NCBI RefSeq assembly: GCF_001723175.1
Contig: NC_064652.1
Location: 124,001 to 188,000 of the forward strand
Source of the DNA: Penicillium oxalicum
Lineage: Eukaryota; Ascomycota; Eurotiomycetes; Eurotiales; Aspergillaceae
DNA length: 64,000 nt
Direction: 5' to 3'
A model generated the notes under the pieces. It saw only the letters and a program-made list of their open reading frames with translations. It did no database searches and was not told the DNA's origin. This document shows, piece after piece, positions 46,960-57,353 of this stretch. The position numbers were made by a program, and so were the translations under genes. The number at the start of each line of letters is the position of its first letter. The first letter of the stretch is position 1.

Positions 46960-47980
46960 ATGGCGAAACCATCACCACGCAAAGTGCATCGTCGCAAAAA
47001 GGTGGTGCACCGTCGAAAGCGCAGAGTGGACAAACCAAAAAGAACCCCCAGCACTGTCGGCAACCGTAGCTCCGATGGTAACCAAGCGGGGCATGATGGG
47101 AAGAAGTCGACCGGGAATCGCCTTCCTCCATCTGAAAACCCACAAGAAGAACAAGTAAAGTCGACCCTCATGGCATGGACCTGAGTGACTGCTTTAGCAA
47201 GACGTCTCTAATGATCTGCAGAATGTCTTTGAGAATACCAAAATGCCCGCGGGATATTGTTTCGTGCCCAAAGGGGATGTGTACATCACACGACAATGCC
47301 GGCTCAAGACAAAAGCATCCGATCGGATCGTTTACAAAATCTACGTGAGTATTTTCTCTTTGAGGGGGTAAACATAATCATTTGCAAAACTATCGCCCGC
47401 TGAACTGCATTCTCCAGAACAAAACGGGTAAACGATCGCTTGGCATCAGAGTCCCTTTGGATGTCTACCAGGAAGTTCTCAACTTGTCAAAGCAAACCGA
47501 AGAGTCTCGTGCGGTTGCCATGAAAGCCCGTGATGCCAAATTCCTCGATCAAGGCCGGCAACTTCTAAAAGAACAGTTTCCATTCATGCCGGAAGAGACT
47601 CTCGACACTATCCTTGAACACGCTTTTTGCAAAGGTTCCGGTCGGGTGGGCCGCACCGGCACCATCTCTGACAGCCACAAGGCTCAATTGGCCGTGGAGG
47701 CTCATGTACGCCATGAGTATACGCCATATGAACAATTGCTGGCAGGGGGCATGGAACGCCCGGCAGCCCGCAAGAAAGTCTGGGATACGGTGCAAGCCGT
47801 TCGGAGGGCATGGGAAGGGAAGGAGTCGAAGAATAGTGAGTGCTTACCTCTACGCATCGGTTGAGTGTAGTTACCTATCTGTGTCACATTGTAGACGTGG
47901 TTGCATGGCGCGGAGTTTTTGTGGGTGATATCAGCTGTTTACATGGATGGTATACGATGAACCTTATTCCACTTGGATGA
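46960..47980 (+). CDS. DUF2293 family protein
   Basis: A fungal protein of unknown function carrying a DUF2293 domain. The model has 273 residues in four exons: 46960-47154, 47222-47344, 47418-47835 and 47895-47980. The first 65 residues are very basic (SPRKVHRRKKVVHRRKRRVDK), consistent with nuclear or nucleolar targeting or nucleic-acid binding. The domain follows: MPAGYCFVPKGDVYITRQCR, then GIRVPLDVYQEVL, FPFMPEETLDTILEHA, GSGRVGRTGTISDSHKAQLA and AHVRHEYTPYEQLLAGGM. Two in-frame acceptors are possible for intron 1 (ending at 47197 or 47221), differing by eight codons. The longer 67-nt intron is preferred because 43 nt would be short for a fungal intron. The last 29 residues depend on the final splice; without it the frame ends at 47864. 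Family call good; function unknown. Confidence 0.82.
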
Positions 47981-48543
47981 TTTGGGGTCCAACCCACTGA
48001 AGGGTATAAATAAATTGGCTGCCCAAACCTCACGACTGTCCAGTCCTTTTTTCTTGACCGAATATTGGGACTAGTGGTGGACGTTGGATGAGGCTGAGTG
48101 TTACCTGGGACTATTCTCTGGAACTTTATTTGCTCATCTATCTGCACTCTTGCATAGTGTATATTCCATCTGCATAAATCTGGGGGTATCGAGATTCTCC
48201 TCTGACTCACGGTTGACGCAAGCTGATGCAGTTCTTGGCAAATGCTAAGTGTCTCCAGTCTCAATATGGTGATGTACGGCGCCCTTTATCCCCATTCGGC
48301 AGTTGCGCGGTTTGGCTCTGGGGATTCGGGTTAGCCGCAACAAGACATCAATCAGCACCGAAGCGGTGGATCTTGGCCCCCACTCCACGGACTCCTTTTT
48401 CCCCCCATCGGGTCTCTGAGACAGAGTGGTGCTGAATAGGCAGTTCCATTCGAATAAGTAGCGGGTGCGTCCCTCCGCCGCCGACGGCACGGGCTTTTTG
48501 GAGCCCCCGGAATTTATTCCAGCATGGACCCTTGATATGCGCC
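47981..48543. other. Intergenic region between DUF2293 and glycosyltransferase genes
   Basis: About 560 bases. TATAAATA occurs near 48004 but is about 540 bases from the next start codon. The last 250 bases should contain the glycosyltransferase promoter and leader. No coding frame is supported. Confidence 0.5.
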
Positions 48544-49887
48544 ATGTTCAGGTGGGCTTCACACATTCGCAGACAGGTCGGGCGACGTCGCGGCGTGCTG
48601 CTGCTGACTCTATTGATAGCCCTTGCCTGGCTGGTCAGGGGCCTCTCCTTACTCCAGAATGATCTGAACCGTCGCCAAGCGGCTGCACGTGGGGAAGACC
48701 GGCCGCGATATTTGTATCAGTCTTCTTTTCGAAACAAGCCCGACTTGGCTTTGGAGGAGCAGTTGTCTCGCGCATTTCAGGAAATCGAGCGCCAGCAATT
48801 ATCACGACATGATGAGGAGGATGGTCCGCACACGATATGGCAGATCATGCTGGGCCAGAGTTTAGATACCTTTATGAGAGGGGACGATTCTCTCAAGTTT
48901 GAGGAAAGGAATTCAGAATGGAAGTACAAGGTGAGATGTCATTTGAGGACCAGAGAGACTCTCTCGTATGCGCTGGTGAGCTGCTATCAGTTAGCTTGTA
49001 CAAATTACTGATTGGTACTGCTCCATCGACAGCTTGTCACAACCGAATGGGCGGAAGAATTCGTCACGATTACTCTGGGCTCTATCCCGGGCCTGGCTCG
49101 TCTTTTTCATTCGTACCCCCACCACGTTCTGCGCGCAGATCTCCTGCGATATTTGATCCTCTGGTACTATGGCGGCTACTATGCCGATACCGACGTGTTT
49201 CCCGCCAAATCCATCAACGACTGTCCATCACTCCAGCAATCAGTCTTTCAAACCGACACGCCGAATGTTTCACTAGTGGTGGGGATCGAAATCGATGAGC
49301 CATTCGCCTCGCCACAGAAAATGCACGACTGGCATTGGGTACGCAGTTACGGCTTCATCCAATACACCTTGTATGCCCCACGCCGATTCAGCCCGCTCTT
49401 ACGCGAGATCATCGTGCGAGTTCTGTCTCACACCAAACGCCATGTCGATGAGAGTTCCTTCCTGTGGGGTGCCAAATACAATGAACTCACGACCCTTGAA
49501 ATCACCGGTCCCGGGGTATTTACCGACACAATCTTAGACGTCCTGTCAAAGACATTACCGGAGAACCACCCAGTAATCCTGAATTCACTTCAAGCAGATG
49601 AAGGCCTGGGAGATCTTGTGCCGCCATTCTCCACCATCCCCCAGGCGCGGGTGACGTGGGCTCCATTCCACCGGATCACCTCGCCGCTTTGCATCGATGG
49701 CTCCGAAGCCAAGCCGGGCAAGAGCTTTGGAGGTGTTTGCGTTCTGCCCATCAACGCATGGGGAAACGGACAAAGACACAGTGGAGCGGAGAATTTCCTT
49801 AGTGCTCATGCTTGCATCAACCATCGGTTTGGCGGGACATGGAAGCCTTGGAGGACCAGCTGGAAAAAATACCTTTTTGGAAAGTGA
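48544..49887 (+). CDS. Type II membrane glycosyltransferase (DXD, Och1/GT32-like)
   Basis: A probable Golgi glycosyltransferase of 413 residues in two exons, 48544-48930 and 49033-49887. A basic N-terminus (RRQVGRRR) precedes one membrane span (about residues 17-33: VLLLTLLIALAWLV), giving type II topology with the catalytic part in the lumen. The sugar-binding DXD motif is in LWYYGGYYADTDVFP (Asp181-Thr-Asp183), preceded by RADLLRYLIL, the pattern of the Gly_transf_sug/GT32 family that includes Och1-type mannosyltransferases. A segment near the middle (GIEIDEPF and HWVRSYGFIQYTL) and the C-terminal FGGTWKPW also fit fungal members. Donor and acceptor sugars are unknown. The first ATG in frame (MFRWASH) is chosen because it places the basic cap right before the membrane span. 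Family strong. Confidence 0.9.
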
Positions 49888-50501
49888 TTCGCTGCGAATG
49901 GTTGATTTTGTGGTTGAAATGTACCTATGCAAGATCTATAGCCCACTCGCCGATTTCTGACTCGTGAGAATCTTGCACAGGCAGTTTCTGCTTTTACAAG
50001 TGTGAGATGAACATTCCGAAATGGCTGTACATATACCATTTGATGAGAGTCTTTTGAAGATGAGAAGAGCCTTTTCCACAGGAGCCTTGAGATAAAATAA
50101 TGCAGTATTGACCCTAATGGCGCCGTCGGGTTCAGGGCATTGTAGATTATCCTCATTTCAGCACCTGCTTTGTATTTGCAGGAATGACAGACAGATTTCC
50201 AGGTGAAGTGGCCTTGTAACATGTAGACTTGAAGAGAAAATAAACGAGTACGAGGAAGCATTATATCGAAGAAAACATCAACATATCGGGATTGACATTG
50301 ACCACGCCTTTTGTCTCAGCTTCAATAGAGACTTTGGTAGTCACGTACAAGATGGAAGATGATTTCCCAAAAAGGTAATAGGGCAAGCCCTGCGGCTGTT
50401 CTGTCGCGCTAACCCCAAAGGGGTAACAAAAGTTTCATCTCCGCTGAGATTGTTCCTAAGCTCGAACTCCGAGGGGGCCAATTTCTTGAGCCAGCTACAT
50501 A
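49888..50501. other. Intergenic region before pus7
   Basis: About 610 bases with the glycosyltransferase 3' flank and the pus7 promoter. The sequence is A/T-rich in its first half. No gene or clear regulatory motif is visible. Confidence 0.5.
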
Positions 50502-52738
50502 ATGGAGCGACCAGAGCTTGTTGAGTCACCGCGCAAGCGGCAAAAGGTTGAGGATGCTCCAGTGACCGATGTTGTTGTCGAAAGGCTGCCGGAAACTGAG
50601 GTGGCATCCGACGCGCAAACCACCAAAGAACGTGATGTTGGCATCACCGAGCTCGTGACTGCTGATACCGCGGGCTTTTCGGGTATCTTGAAAAAGAGGT
50701 ACGAATTCGACGCTTGGGTTTTCTTGAGGAATGAGCTAACTTTTGAGTTAGATACACCGATTTCTTGGTCAATGAGATCACACCCTCCGGGGAGGTTGTT
50801 CACCTCAAGAACCTTGCTGCGCCATTCTCCGCATATGGCGAGTCATCTACCCCCGCTGAACAAAAGCCGTCTGCATCGGAGGATGCTGTGCAACCGGCTC
50901 AACAGGAGGAAGTGGTTGAGACACCAGAAGCTGTGACCCCTGCTGAGTTCAAGGTGTCCGAGGAAGACAATGCTCTCCTCATTGAGTACTTTGGCGCTGA
51001 AAATGCGACCGCTATTGTCAATCTGCACCAGACGGCCATGAATTCCCCGCGGGCCCGGCCCAGCGAGTTGGGCAAGGTCATCGTTGTAGTAAGCGATCGG
51101 GATCTTCGTACGAAGATCCACCAGGCTATCCGTCGCATCTTCAACTCGCAGCTGGACTCCAGTACCGACAGTGAGGGTAACCTGGCTATCACAGCGGCCA
51201 GCAACCGGTTCAAACGCAAGGCACAAGGTCACCGTGGCGGTGGTGGTCGCGGAAGCGGTGGTGGGAGAACAAACTGGGAAGAGTTGGGAGGCCCGTATCT
51301 CCACTTCACCATCTACAAGGAGAACAAGGACACCATGGAGGTGATTTCCTACATGGCTCGAACGATGAAGATGAACCCTAAGGCTTTCCAGTTTGCCGGT
51401 ACCAAAGACAGACGTGGTGTGACTGCTCAGCGTGCGTGTGTCCTCCGTGTCCAAGCAGAGAGACTTGCCAACATGAACAAGTCTCTTCGCAATGCCCATG
51501 TGGGCGACTTTGAATATCGGAAGCATGGGCTAGAGCTTGGCGACCTGGGTGGCAACGAGTTTGTCATTACCTTGCGCGACTGTGAATTCCCAGGCGTGGA
51601 CATGCAAGATCCCGCCGCGGCTGTCAGCAAGGCCTCTGAACTTGTCGGTACCTCCCTGAAGAATCTTCATGATCGTGGATATTTCAATTACTACGGCCTT
51701 CAGCGATTCGGAACATTCTCCACACGCACCGACACTATTGGCGTCAAGATGTTGCAGGATGATTTCAAGGGAGCCGCCGAGGCTATCCTGCATTACAGTC
51801 CACATGTCCTCGCCGCAGCTCAAGAGGGAGAATCGTCTACGGCGCTCATCAGCTCCGATGACAAGGCTCGTGCGGAAGCGATCCATATCTTCCAGACCAC
51901 GCACAAGGTCAACGATGCTCTTGCCAAGTTGCCCCGCAAGTTTTCTGCCGAGGCCAGCATCATCCGTCACCTTGGTCGCGTCCGAAATGACTATGTCGGC
52001 GCGCTCATGTCGATCCCCCGCAATCTTCGACTCATGTACGTGCATGCTTATCAGTCGTTGGTGTGGAACTTTGCCGCCAGTGAGCGCTGGCGTCTTTATG
52101 GCGACAAGGTCGTGGAGGGGGATCTGGTCATCGTCAGCGAGCACAAAGACAAGGAAGGGGGCGATGAGGCCGCGGCCAACAGTGGTGTGGATGAGGACGG
52201 CGAGGTCATCATTCTGCCCCAAGGCGAAGACAGCGCCCTCGCTGCGGAAGACGCCTTTATCCGCGCTCGCGCTCTGACGGCCGAAGAGGCCGCTAGTGGC
52301 AAGTACTCCATTTTCGACGTTGTGCTGCCTCAGCCTGGGTTCGATGTCATTTACCCTGCCAACCAAATGACCGACTTCTACAAGACCTTCATGGCTAGTG
52401 AGCAAGGTGGTGGTCTGGATCCGTTTAACATGCGCCGCAAGAACAAGGACACTAGTCTAAGTGGCGGGTACCGCAAGGTTTTTAGTCGAATGGGACCCAA
52501 TTTCTCCCATGAGATCAAGTTGTACTCGGAGGACAATGAGCAATTCGTGCAGACCGACCTTGAGCGGCTTAACGGAAGCGCCGAGAGCGACAAATCGGCT
52601 AGCTCTGGGAACGGGACCAAGCTTGCCGTGGTGCTAAAATTCCAACTGGGCTCCAGCCAGTACGCCACCATGGCTCTTCGCGAGCTCACCAAAGGCAGGG
52701 TCCGCGAGTACAAGCCGGACCTTGGCGGTGGTCGCTAA
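50502..52738 (+). CDS. pus7: Pseudouridine synthase Pus7 (TruD family)
   Basis: An RNA pseudouridine synthase that in yeast modifies U2 snRNA, tRNA, 5S rRNA and mRNA. 727 residues in two exons, 50502-50698 and 50752-52738; the join reads GILKKR|YTDFLVNEI, the family N-terminal block. The catalytic aspartate is Asp285 in FAGTKDRRGVTAQ. Other TruD signatures are GNEFVITLRDCEF, the YFNYYGLQRFGTF motif, and RLMYVHAYQSLVWNF, with the C-terminal GGYRKVF block. A Gly/Arg-rich patch (RGGGGRGSGGGR, near residue 230) may help RNA binding. The TRUD insertion domain contains acidic low-complexity segments. Length is in the usual range for fungal Pus7 (about 680-750). Long antisense frames through this gene are shadows of its codon bias. 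Identification secure. Confidence 0.97.
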
Positions 52739-53149
52739 AGAATGCGGATCGCCACATTGGCTATGATAGATGTATAAAATTATCTGACTTCATTGTACAT
52801 AGACTCACTCGTTTCGGGGAACGAAACAACGATAAATGAAATCAAATCTTATGCTCTGTGATATAGGGTTGGACCCTTCTGCGTCGATGCGACGTTCGCT
52901 GACCACGTGCAAGGTAATAGAGACCTGCTCCCGTCTTTGGATGAGAGGCGAAATGTTTCGTCTTCGCTTAGACTGCTCTTCCCTCTGAGGCGACGGACAA
53001 ATTTCAATGTTCCCTAGGTCATCTCTAGCGCTGAGTTAAAGAGACATGGATCACCTCGCGCTAAGCCTCCCGCGCTTACAATTCAATCTCGCACAAGGAA
53101 TCAGGCGGACTTGACCAAAATGACTCGGCATTTACCCTCCCCGCGTGCT
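52739..53149. other. Convergent 3' region
   Basis: About 410 bases between the stops of pus7 (+) and the single-pass membrane protein gene (-). Nothing beyond expected 3' untranslated sequence is visible. Confidence 0.55.
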
Positions 53150-54193
53150 CTACAGTCGTGGCGTCTGATTATGTCTGTCCGGTCGAGCTTGCAGGTGATC
53201 ATCACCTATCGACGATACGGAAGACATATCATCAAAGTCTCTTTCATGCGACACCCGACCAAGCTCCACCGAAACTTCCGACACATCATCGTGGGTGTCG
53301 GGGCTATAACGCCCAGACGCCCTTTGTGCGTTCCCTGGCGTTCCGGCACCAGTCGTCCCATAATCAACGGTGTGATTGATCGATGAAATTGGCCGTGCCG
53401 ACCCATGCACATCGTACTCTGTGACACTGAACCTCTGGTCTGTGGGTACTGCGCGTGCGATGCCCACCTCACTCCGTGGATCAGCTTCGGATGAGTTATT
53501 CACTGAAGCAAGGGAGAGATCTCGAGCCAAGCTGTTTCTCGCCGTCGCTGCCGCTGCCGCTGCTGGGACGGGTTTTCGACGCATTGGCGGCGTATCGGGA
53601 TTTGGCGAAGACATTGAGAGCTTGGGATGAACAGACATGAGAATTGCGCTGGAGGCACCGGGGCTCGCAGGGTCAGTCCCATTGTATGGAGGACTTTCGG
53701 TACTGCGTTTGCGACGGCGAATGAAGAAAAATCCTAGTGCGGCGAGAATCAAGACTCCCACTACGGTAACGGGTACAGCGATTGCGACCTTGGTTTTGGG
53801 AGATCCTCCTCCGCCCGAGTAATCACCCGTCTCTGCTGTGGCGGTAGAGCTCGTCGGGGTGAGTGCTATGCTGGTCACAGTGCGACTGCTTTTGAACGGT
53901 GTTGGTGATGATTTGGGTGTTGGTGTGAGAAAGGAAGTATGAAATGAGGGTTCTGTTGTGTTGCCGGGCGCGGTCCAAGTTGTCGGCTTGGGATCCTCCC
54001 GTACAGTCGATGAGGATGTGTTTGTTCCGGGAACCCATCCTGGCAAACCCGTATGATTGGTTTCAGGTATAGCTGAGGGAGATTGAATTTCCAAAGACTG
54101 GGTGGTCGAATTGATGAGCAGTACAACAGGGGAGGTTTCAGTATGCGTCGGTTCAGTGCCGTTGGCCCCCATACTTTCGACTGCCGCCGCCAT
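53150..54193 (-). CDS. Single-pass membrane protein with Ser/Thr-rich ectodomain
   Basis: A single-exon frame of 347 residues. Residues 1-130 are rich in Ser, Thr and Pro with several N-x-S/T sites, ending in a Gly run. One membrane span follows (about 136-158: VAIAVPVTVVGVLILAALGFFFI) and is capped by RRRKR. The 190-residue cytosolic part is polar, with an Ala8-containing stretch near residue 213 and acidic C-terminal segments. This layout matches Mid2/Wsc-like cell-wall sensors and many unnamed fungal surface proteins. No signal peptide is visible at the present start, so an upstream exon may be missing or the protein may insert by its single span. I do not assign an orthologue. Topology is clear; role is inferred. 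Confidence 0.78.
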   Translation of the reverse strand: MAAAVESMGANGTEPTHTETSPVVLLINSTTQSLEIQSPSAIPETNHTGLPGWVPGTNTSSSTVREDPKPTTWTAPGNTTEPSFHTSFLTPTPKSSPTPFKSSRTVTSIALTPTSSTATAETGDYSGGGGSPKTKVAIAVPVTVVGVLILAALGFFFIRRRKRSTESPPYNGTDPASPGASSAILMSVHPKLSMSSPNPDTPPMRRKPVPAAAAAATARNSLARDLSLASVNNSSEADPRSEVGIARAVPTDQRFSVTEYDVHGSARPISSINHTVDYGTTGAGTPGNAQRASGRYSPDTHDDVSEVSVELGRVSHERDFDDMSSVSSIGDDHLQARPDRHNQTPRL

Positions 54194-54811
54194 TTTGTTC
54201 AGTCTCGGATGAAAACGTCAAGTCGATTTTCAGAGCTGATCGTGGGCAGTAATCGGGGTCTATTTGAGTCTCATCGGTAGCTCTTATTCGCCAATCTGGG
54301 AAAAGAGCAAGATGAAATAGCTTCGCGATGGAAAGTACCGCAATGGAACAGATTCACCGCGATGGTTCGAAATGCCGAGACTGGTTAAGAATGAGACTAC
54401 CACAGAAATATGCGTTCTTGACTAGGTTAGCTGTTCGCTTGGGGGCCGCAAAAGAGAAAGAGAAAAAAGAACGAAAGATTGAAAGGCAGCCCAGCTTCGG
54501 GAGAAGAGGGGGGTGAGACATAGCGAGAGCGTCCGTCGAGGAGGATAGTGACCCAAAGCACCAACATCCTGGCTCAAGTATACCAGTCCACAGAGATCCT
54601 TGCTCTCCTGCTCTCCTGGACAATACTCGCCAGTCAACTTGTCCACGATGCCGCTTACCTGCAGCAGGGTTAGGCGCCCGAGTGGGGAAGACAGTTAGTT
54701 CGGGGGCGGCACAGCCCTTAGTCTACTTGACCTCTCCAAATTCCCAAGGGCTGCGCTTGGTGATCACTTGCAGAGCTACGAGTCATTTCACTGCTGCAAA
54801 ATTGACCACTA

Positions 54812-54831
54812 ATCAGCACAAATGTGCTGAT
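54812..54831. repeat. Perfect inverted repeat, 9-bp arms with 2-nt spacer
   Basis: ATCAGCACA (54812-54820) and its exact reverse complement TGTGCTGAT (54823-54831) are separated by AA. The dyad could be a dimeric protein-binding site; no function is shown. Confidence 0.8.
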
Positions 54832-55935
54832 CTATCACGATGATCTGGCCTAATTCGTGCAGGATGATGGGAGAGGCACCGTAGGCCACGTGCTAGACGA
54901 GGCATCTTTATCACCCAGCTCAACCTTTGACTAGAATTCTTTGTTCCCATGGGGGTATCTCGGCCGGATCAAGTTCAGTGGAGTGTTAGCATGGCGGAGT
55001 CATTCTGGTAGGCGCTTTGACTAAAGTCCCTCATGCTGCTCGAGTCGGGATTGGGTCTTTGTTTTCTTTTTCCTGTTTGCGGCATCATATAACCGATTCA
55101 GTGCCTGGGTACTTTGACAACACCGACCCCTTTTCTTAGTGAGAAGGAGGGAAACAATCTTGACTTTGGGCTGATCAACAGGCTAACCCTTGTCTTTATG
55201 CTTCTTTTAAACTTGCGGATTTTGAAACAATAAGAGGAACGGAATTGGACGCGATGACCACCAAGAGACAGGTTCTCCGAAGGCCTGGACGAGTGGGCTG
55301 GATAACGAATCTAAGAAATAGTGCCGAACTTGCCAGCCTTAACTCGCCGTGTATGATTTTTCCCGGTTATGATTTCGTTCCAAAGAGGTTTATTTGTCCC
55401 CTTCATCGACATCAATTAAATTACATGGTCTCCATCAACAATGGCCCCATACGGGTGGAAATGATCCGCCATTGAACCCGCGGAGCACACTGGGCCTTGG
55501 ATTTATCCCATCCATTGTACCATTGTAGCGGTACCCTTTGACACTGATCCGAGAGGACTTTTATCATGCAAGATTTTGGTCCTTCTGCCCCCTTCCTGGA
55601 TTTTTTGTTACAAGATGGATGCCTCGTCAGACATGGGATAGGTTCGACTGTCCGGATTTCCTTTTATTGCGAAAAACATCTATCCTCTCAGTAGCATACA
55701 GTCAATAGCACCTTACCATTTTGCAGTGGCCCCTTTGAAAACCGGTCAGTCATAACCCATGGAAACTAAGGTTATAACGGGGAAGTTTCCTAGGATTTGA
55801 GCAATGAAACGTAGCTGCCAAAAACGCCCTGGTTCCCGTCCCAGCGATCATTGTGGACCCGGGCTTTTAACCATAAAAGTTTATGTAACAATTCCACGTG
55901 CCCGCATGTCTTCCCCGGGAGAAAGATGGACATAA

Positions 55936-55943
55936 TCACGTGA
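55936..55943. promoter_or_regulatory. TCACGTGA E-box palindrome
   Basis: A perfect 8-bp palindrome with a CACGTG core, about 80 bases upstream of the AIM3-like start codon. The same octamer occurs in the ysh1/taf4 divergent promoter. bHLH or Cbf1-like factors bind such sites; use here is inferred. Confidence 0.4.
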
Positions 55944-56024
55944 CTACGGAGTCACCGGGTCTGGTCTCGGTCATCACCGAGTTTCCAATCTCCAAAATGA
56001 TGATCATTCTGGTCCACCACCAAG

Positions 56025-57353
56025 ATGAGCGGCTTCAAGAATGTCATGAAAGATGGATGGCATCCAAAGGGAAAGGATGGGAAGTCCAAAGAAAGCTGGC
56101 GCGGAGACTTCAAGGGTCTCAACCAAGTGGTGAGTGTCAACCAGCACCCAGCTGCTGCCCACTGTCCGGCCGTGGGTGCGGATGATGTCAGACAGAGCGG
56201 CTAATCGACCCCGGCCACCGTCCAGGCTGGATGGATGGGCAAAGGCAAAGACCCTAGTTCAGAGGCGTCTGAGCATGTGTCACGACCGCTCTCCTCCCTG
56301 AAAGATCCCAGCGCTTTTGGTCCACCTCCTAAACATGTCAACTACCACGGCCCCGCCGCACTACCGAATCAGACTACGCCTGACCGTCGAGGCCTCGGGG
56401 CACCGCTACCCCAAGAGCAGATTGTCCAACAACGGCAAGCACGAGAGGAAGAGGAAGAGGAGGCAGAAAAACCGAAAGGCCCCCCGGTGCCATATCGCGT
56501 GAACACGACGGGCCTCTCAACAAACAACCTTCCGCCACCACCAGTCCGGCGTCTGGACTCGCCCGATTCTGCGGCATCGAGTACACGATCGACTTCGAGG
56601 TCGACATCCAGACCGACCTCCCTCAGTGCAAAGCCGAAGCCACAGCTGCCACCTCGAGTCCCTCCACGTAACAACGCAGAAACCCCTCGCGCTTCATCTC
56701 CACCACCCGCGTATACGGGAACGCCGCCTCCAGCGTTGCACGGCTACGTGAACCAAGAAGCGACCTCTCGCCTCGCCAGCGCCGGAGTATCTGTGCCCGC
56801 ACTGGGCATTGGCAAGCCAGAAAAAACGGTCCCGGCGACCTCTCGATCTCAGAACGACAATTTGAACGAGTTACAATCGCGATTCTCGCACATGCGTACC
56901 AATTCAACCTCTTCGTCTGCGGCTTACCAACCTACTCCGAGCGCCAATCGCGAGGATCACCTCCCTCCCCCACAGACCTTCCGCGAACGCCACGCGGATA
57001 AAATTGAGATGGGCAGAGAGAAGTGGGGGGGTGTCACGTCGCGAGTGAACAGTTTTGTGGAAGACCGTAAATTTTCGGCCAATGCCAACAAACGCATTCC
57101 GCGTCCGCCAGGTCCCAGTTCCGCTCCGCTGGACGGTGCTCGACATCACACCCTGTCTCCCTCTTCCGCATCTGTCGCTTCTTCAACTCAACCCATTGGT
57201 CATGAGGATCTGGCTGCTCAAGCTCAACGCAAGAAAGCACCTCCTCCCCCACCCAAGAAAGCAGACCTACGTGCGCCCCCTGCGCGACCCTCGTCGACTT
57301 CTTCGGGCCCTCCTACGCCACCCCCCGTCCCCCTAACCACTAAGCCCCGTTGA
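56025..57353 (+). CDS. aim3: AIM3-like proline-rich protein
   Basis: A 410-residue protein in two exons, 56025-56129 and 56226-57353. The short first exon gives a conserved start (MSGFKNVMKDGWHP, then SWRGDFKGLNQ) that joins VAGWMGKGKD across the intron. The rest is mostly disordered and proline-rich, with poly-Pro tracts (PPPPVRR, KKAPPPPPKK, PTPPPVP) and a Glu-rich run near residue 110. A conserved-looking patch near residues 275-320 (FRERHADKIEMGREKWGGVTSRVNSFVEDRK) may be the functional core. Fungal proteins of this layout are often annotated as AIM3, which in yeast binds the actin-patch protein Rvs167. The poly-Pro tracts would suit SH3-domain partners at cortical actin. The symbol rests on the layout and N-terminus, so it is moderate. 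Confidence 0.8.

Larger units (their letters stand above)
54194..56024. other. Long divergent intergenic region (1.8 kb)
   Basis: Between divergent start codons at 54193 and 56025. Short frames (up to 95 codons) look random. Notable elements are the inverted repeat at 54812-54831 and TCACGTGA at 55936-55943, about 80 bases before the plus-strand ATG. CACGTG cores also occur near 54887 and 55896. It may hold distant regulatory sites or an unrecognised non-coding transcript. Confidence 0.45.

Noticed and set aside
50843..52405. Minus-strand frames of 227 and 291 codons
   Set aside because: Both are antisense to pus7, whose catalytic motifs are clear. They reflect codon bias on the opposite strand.
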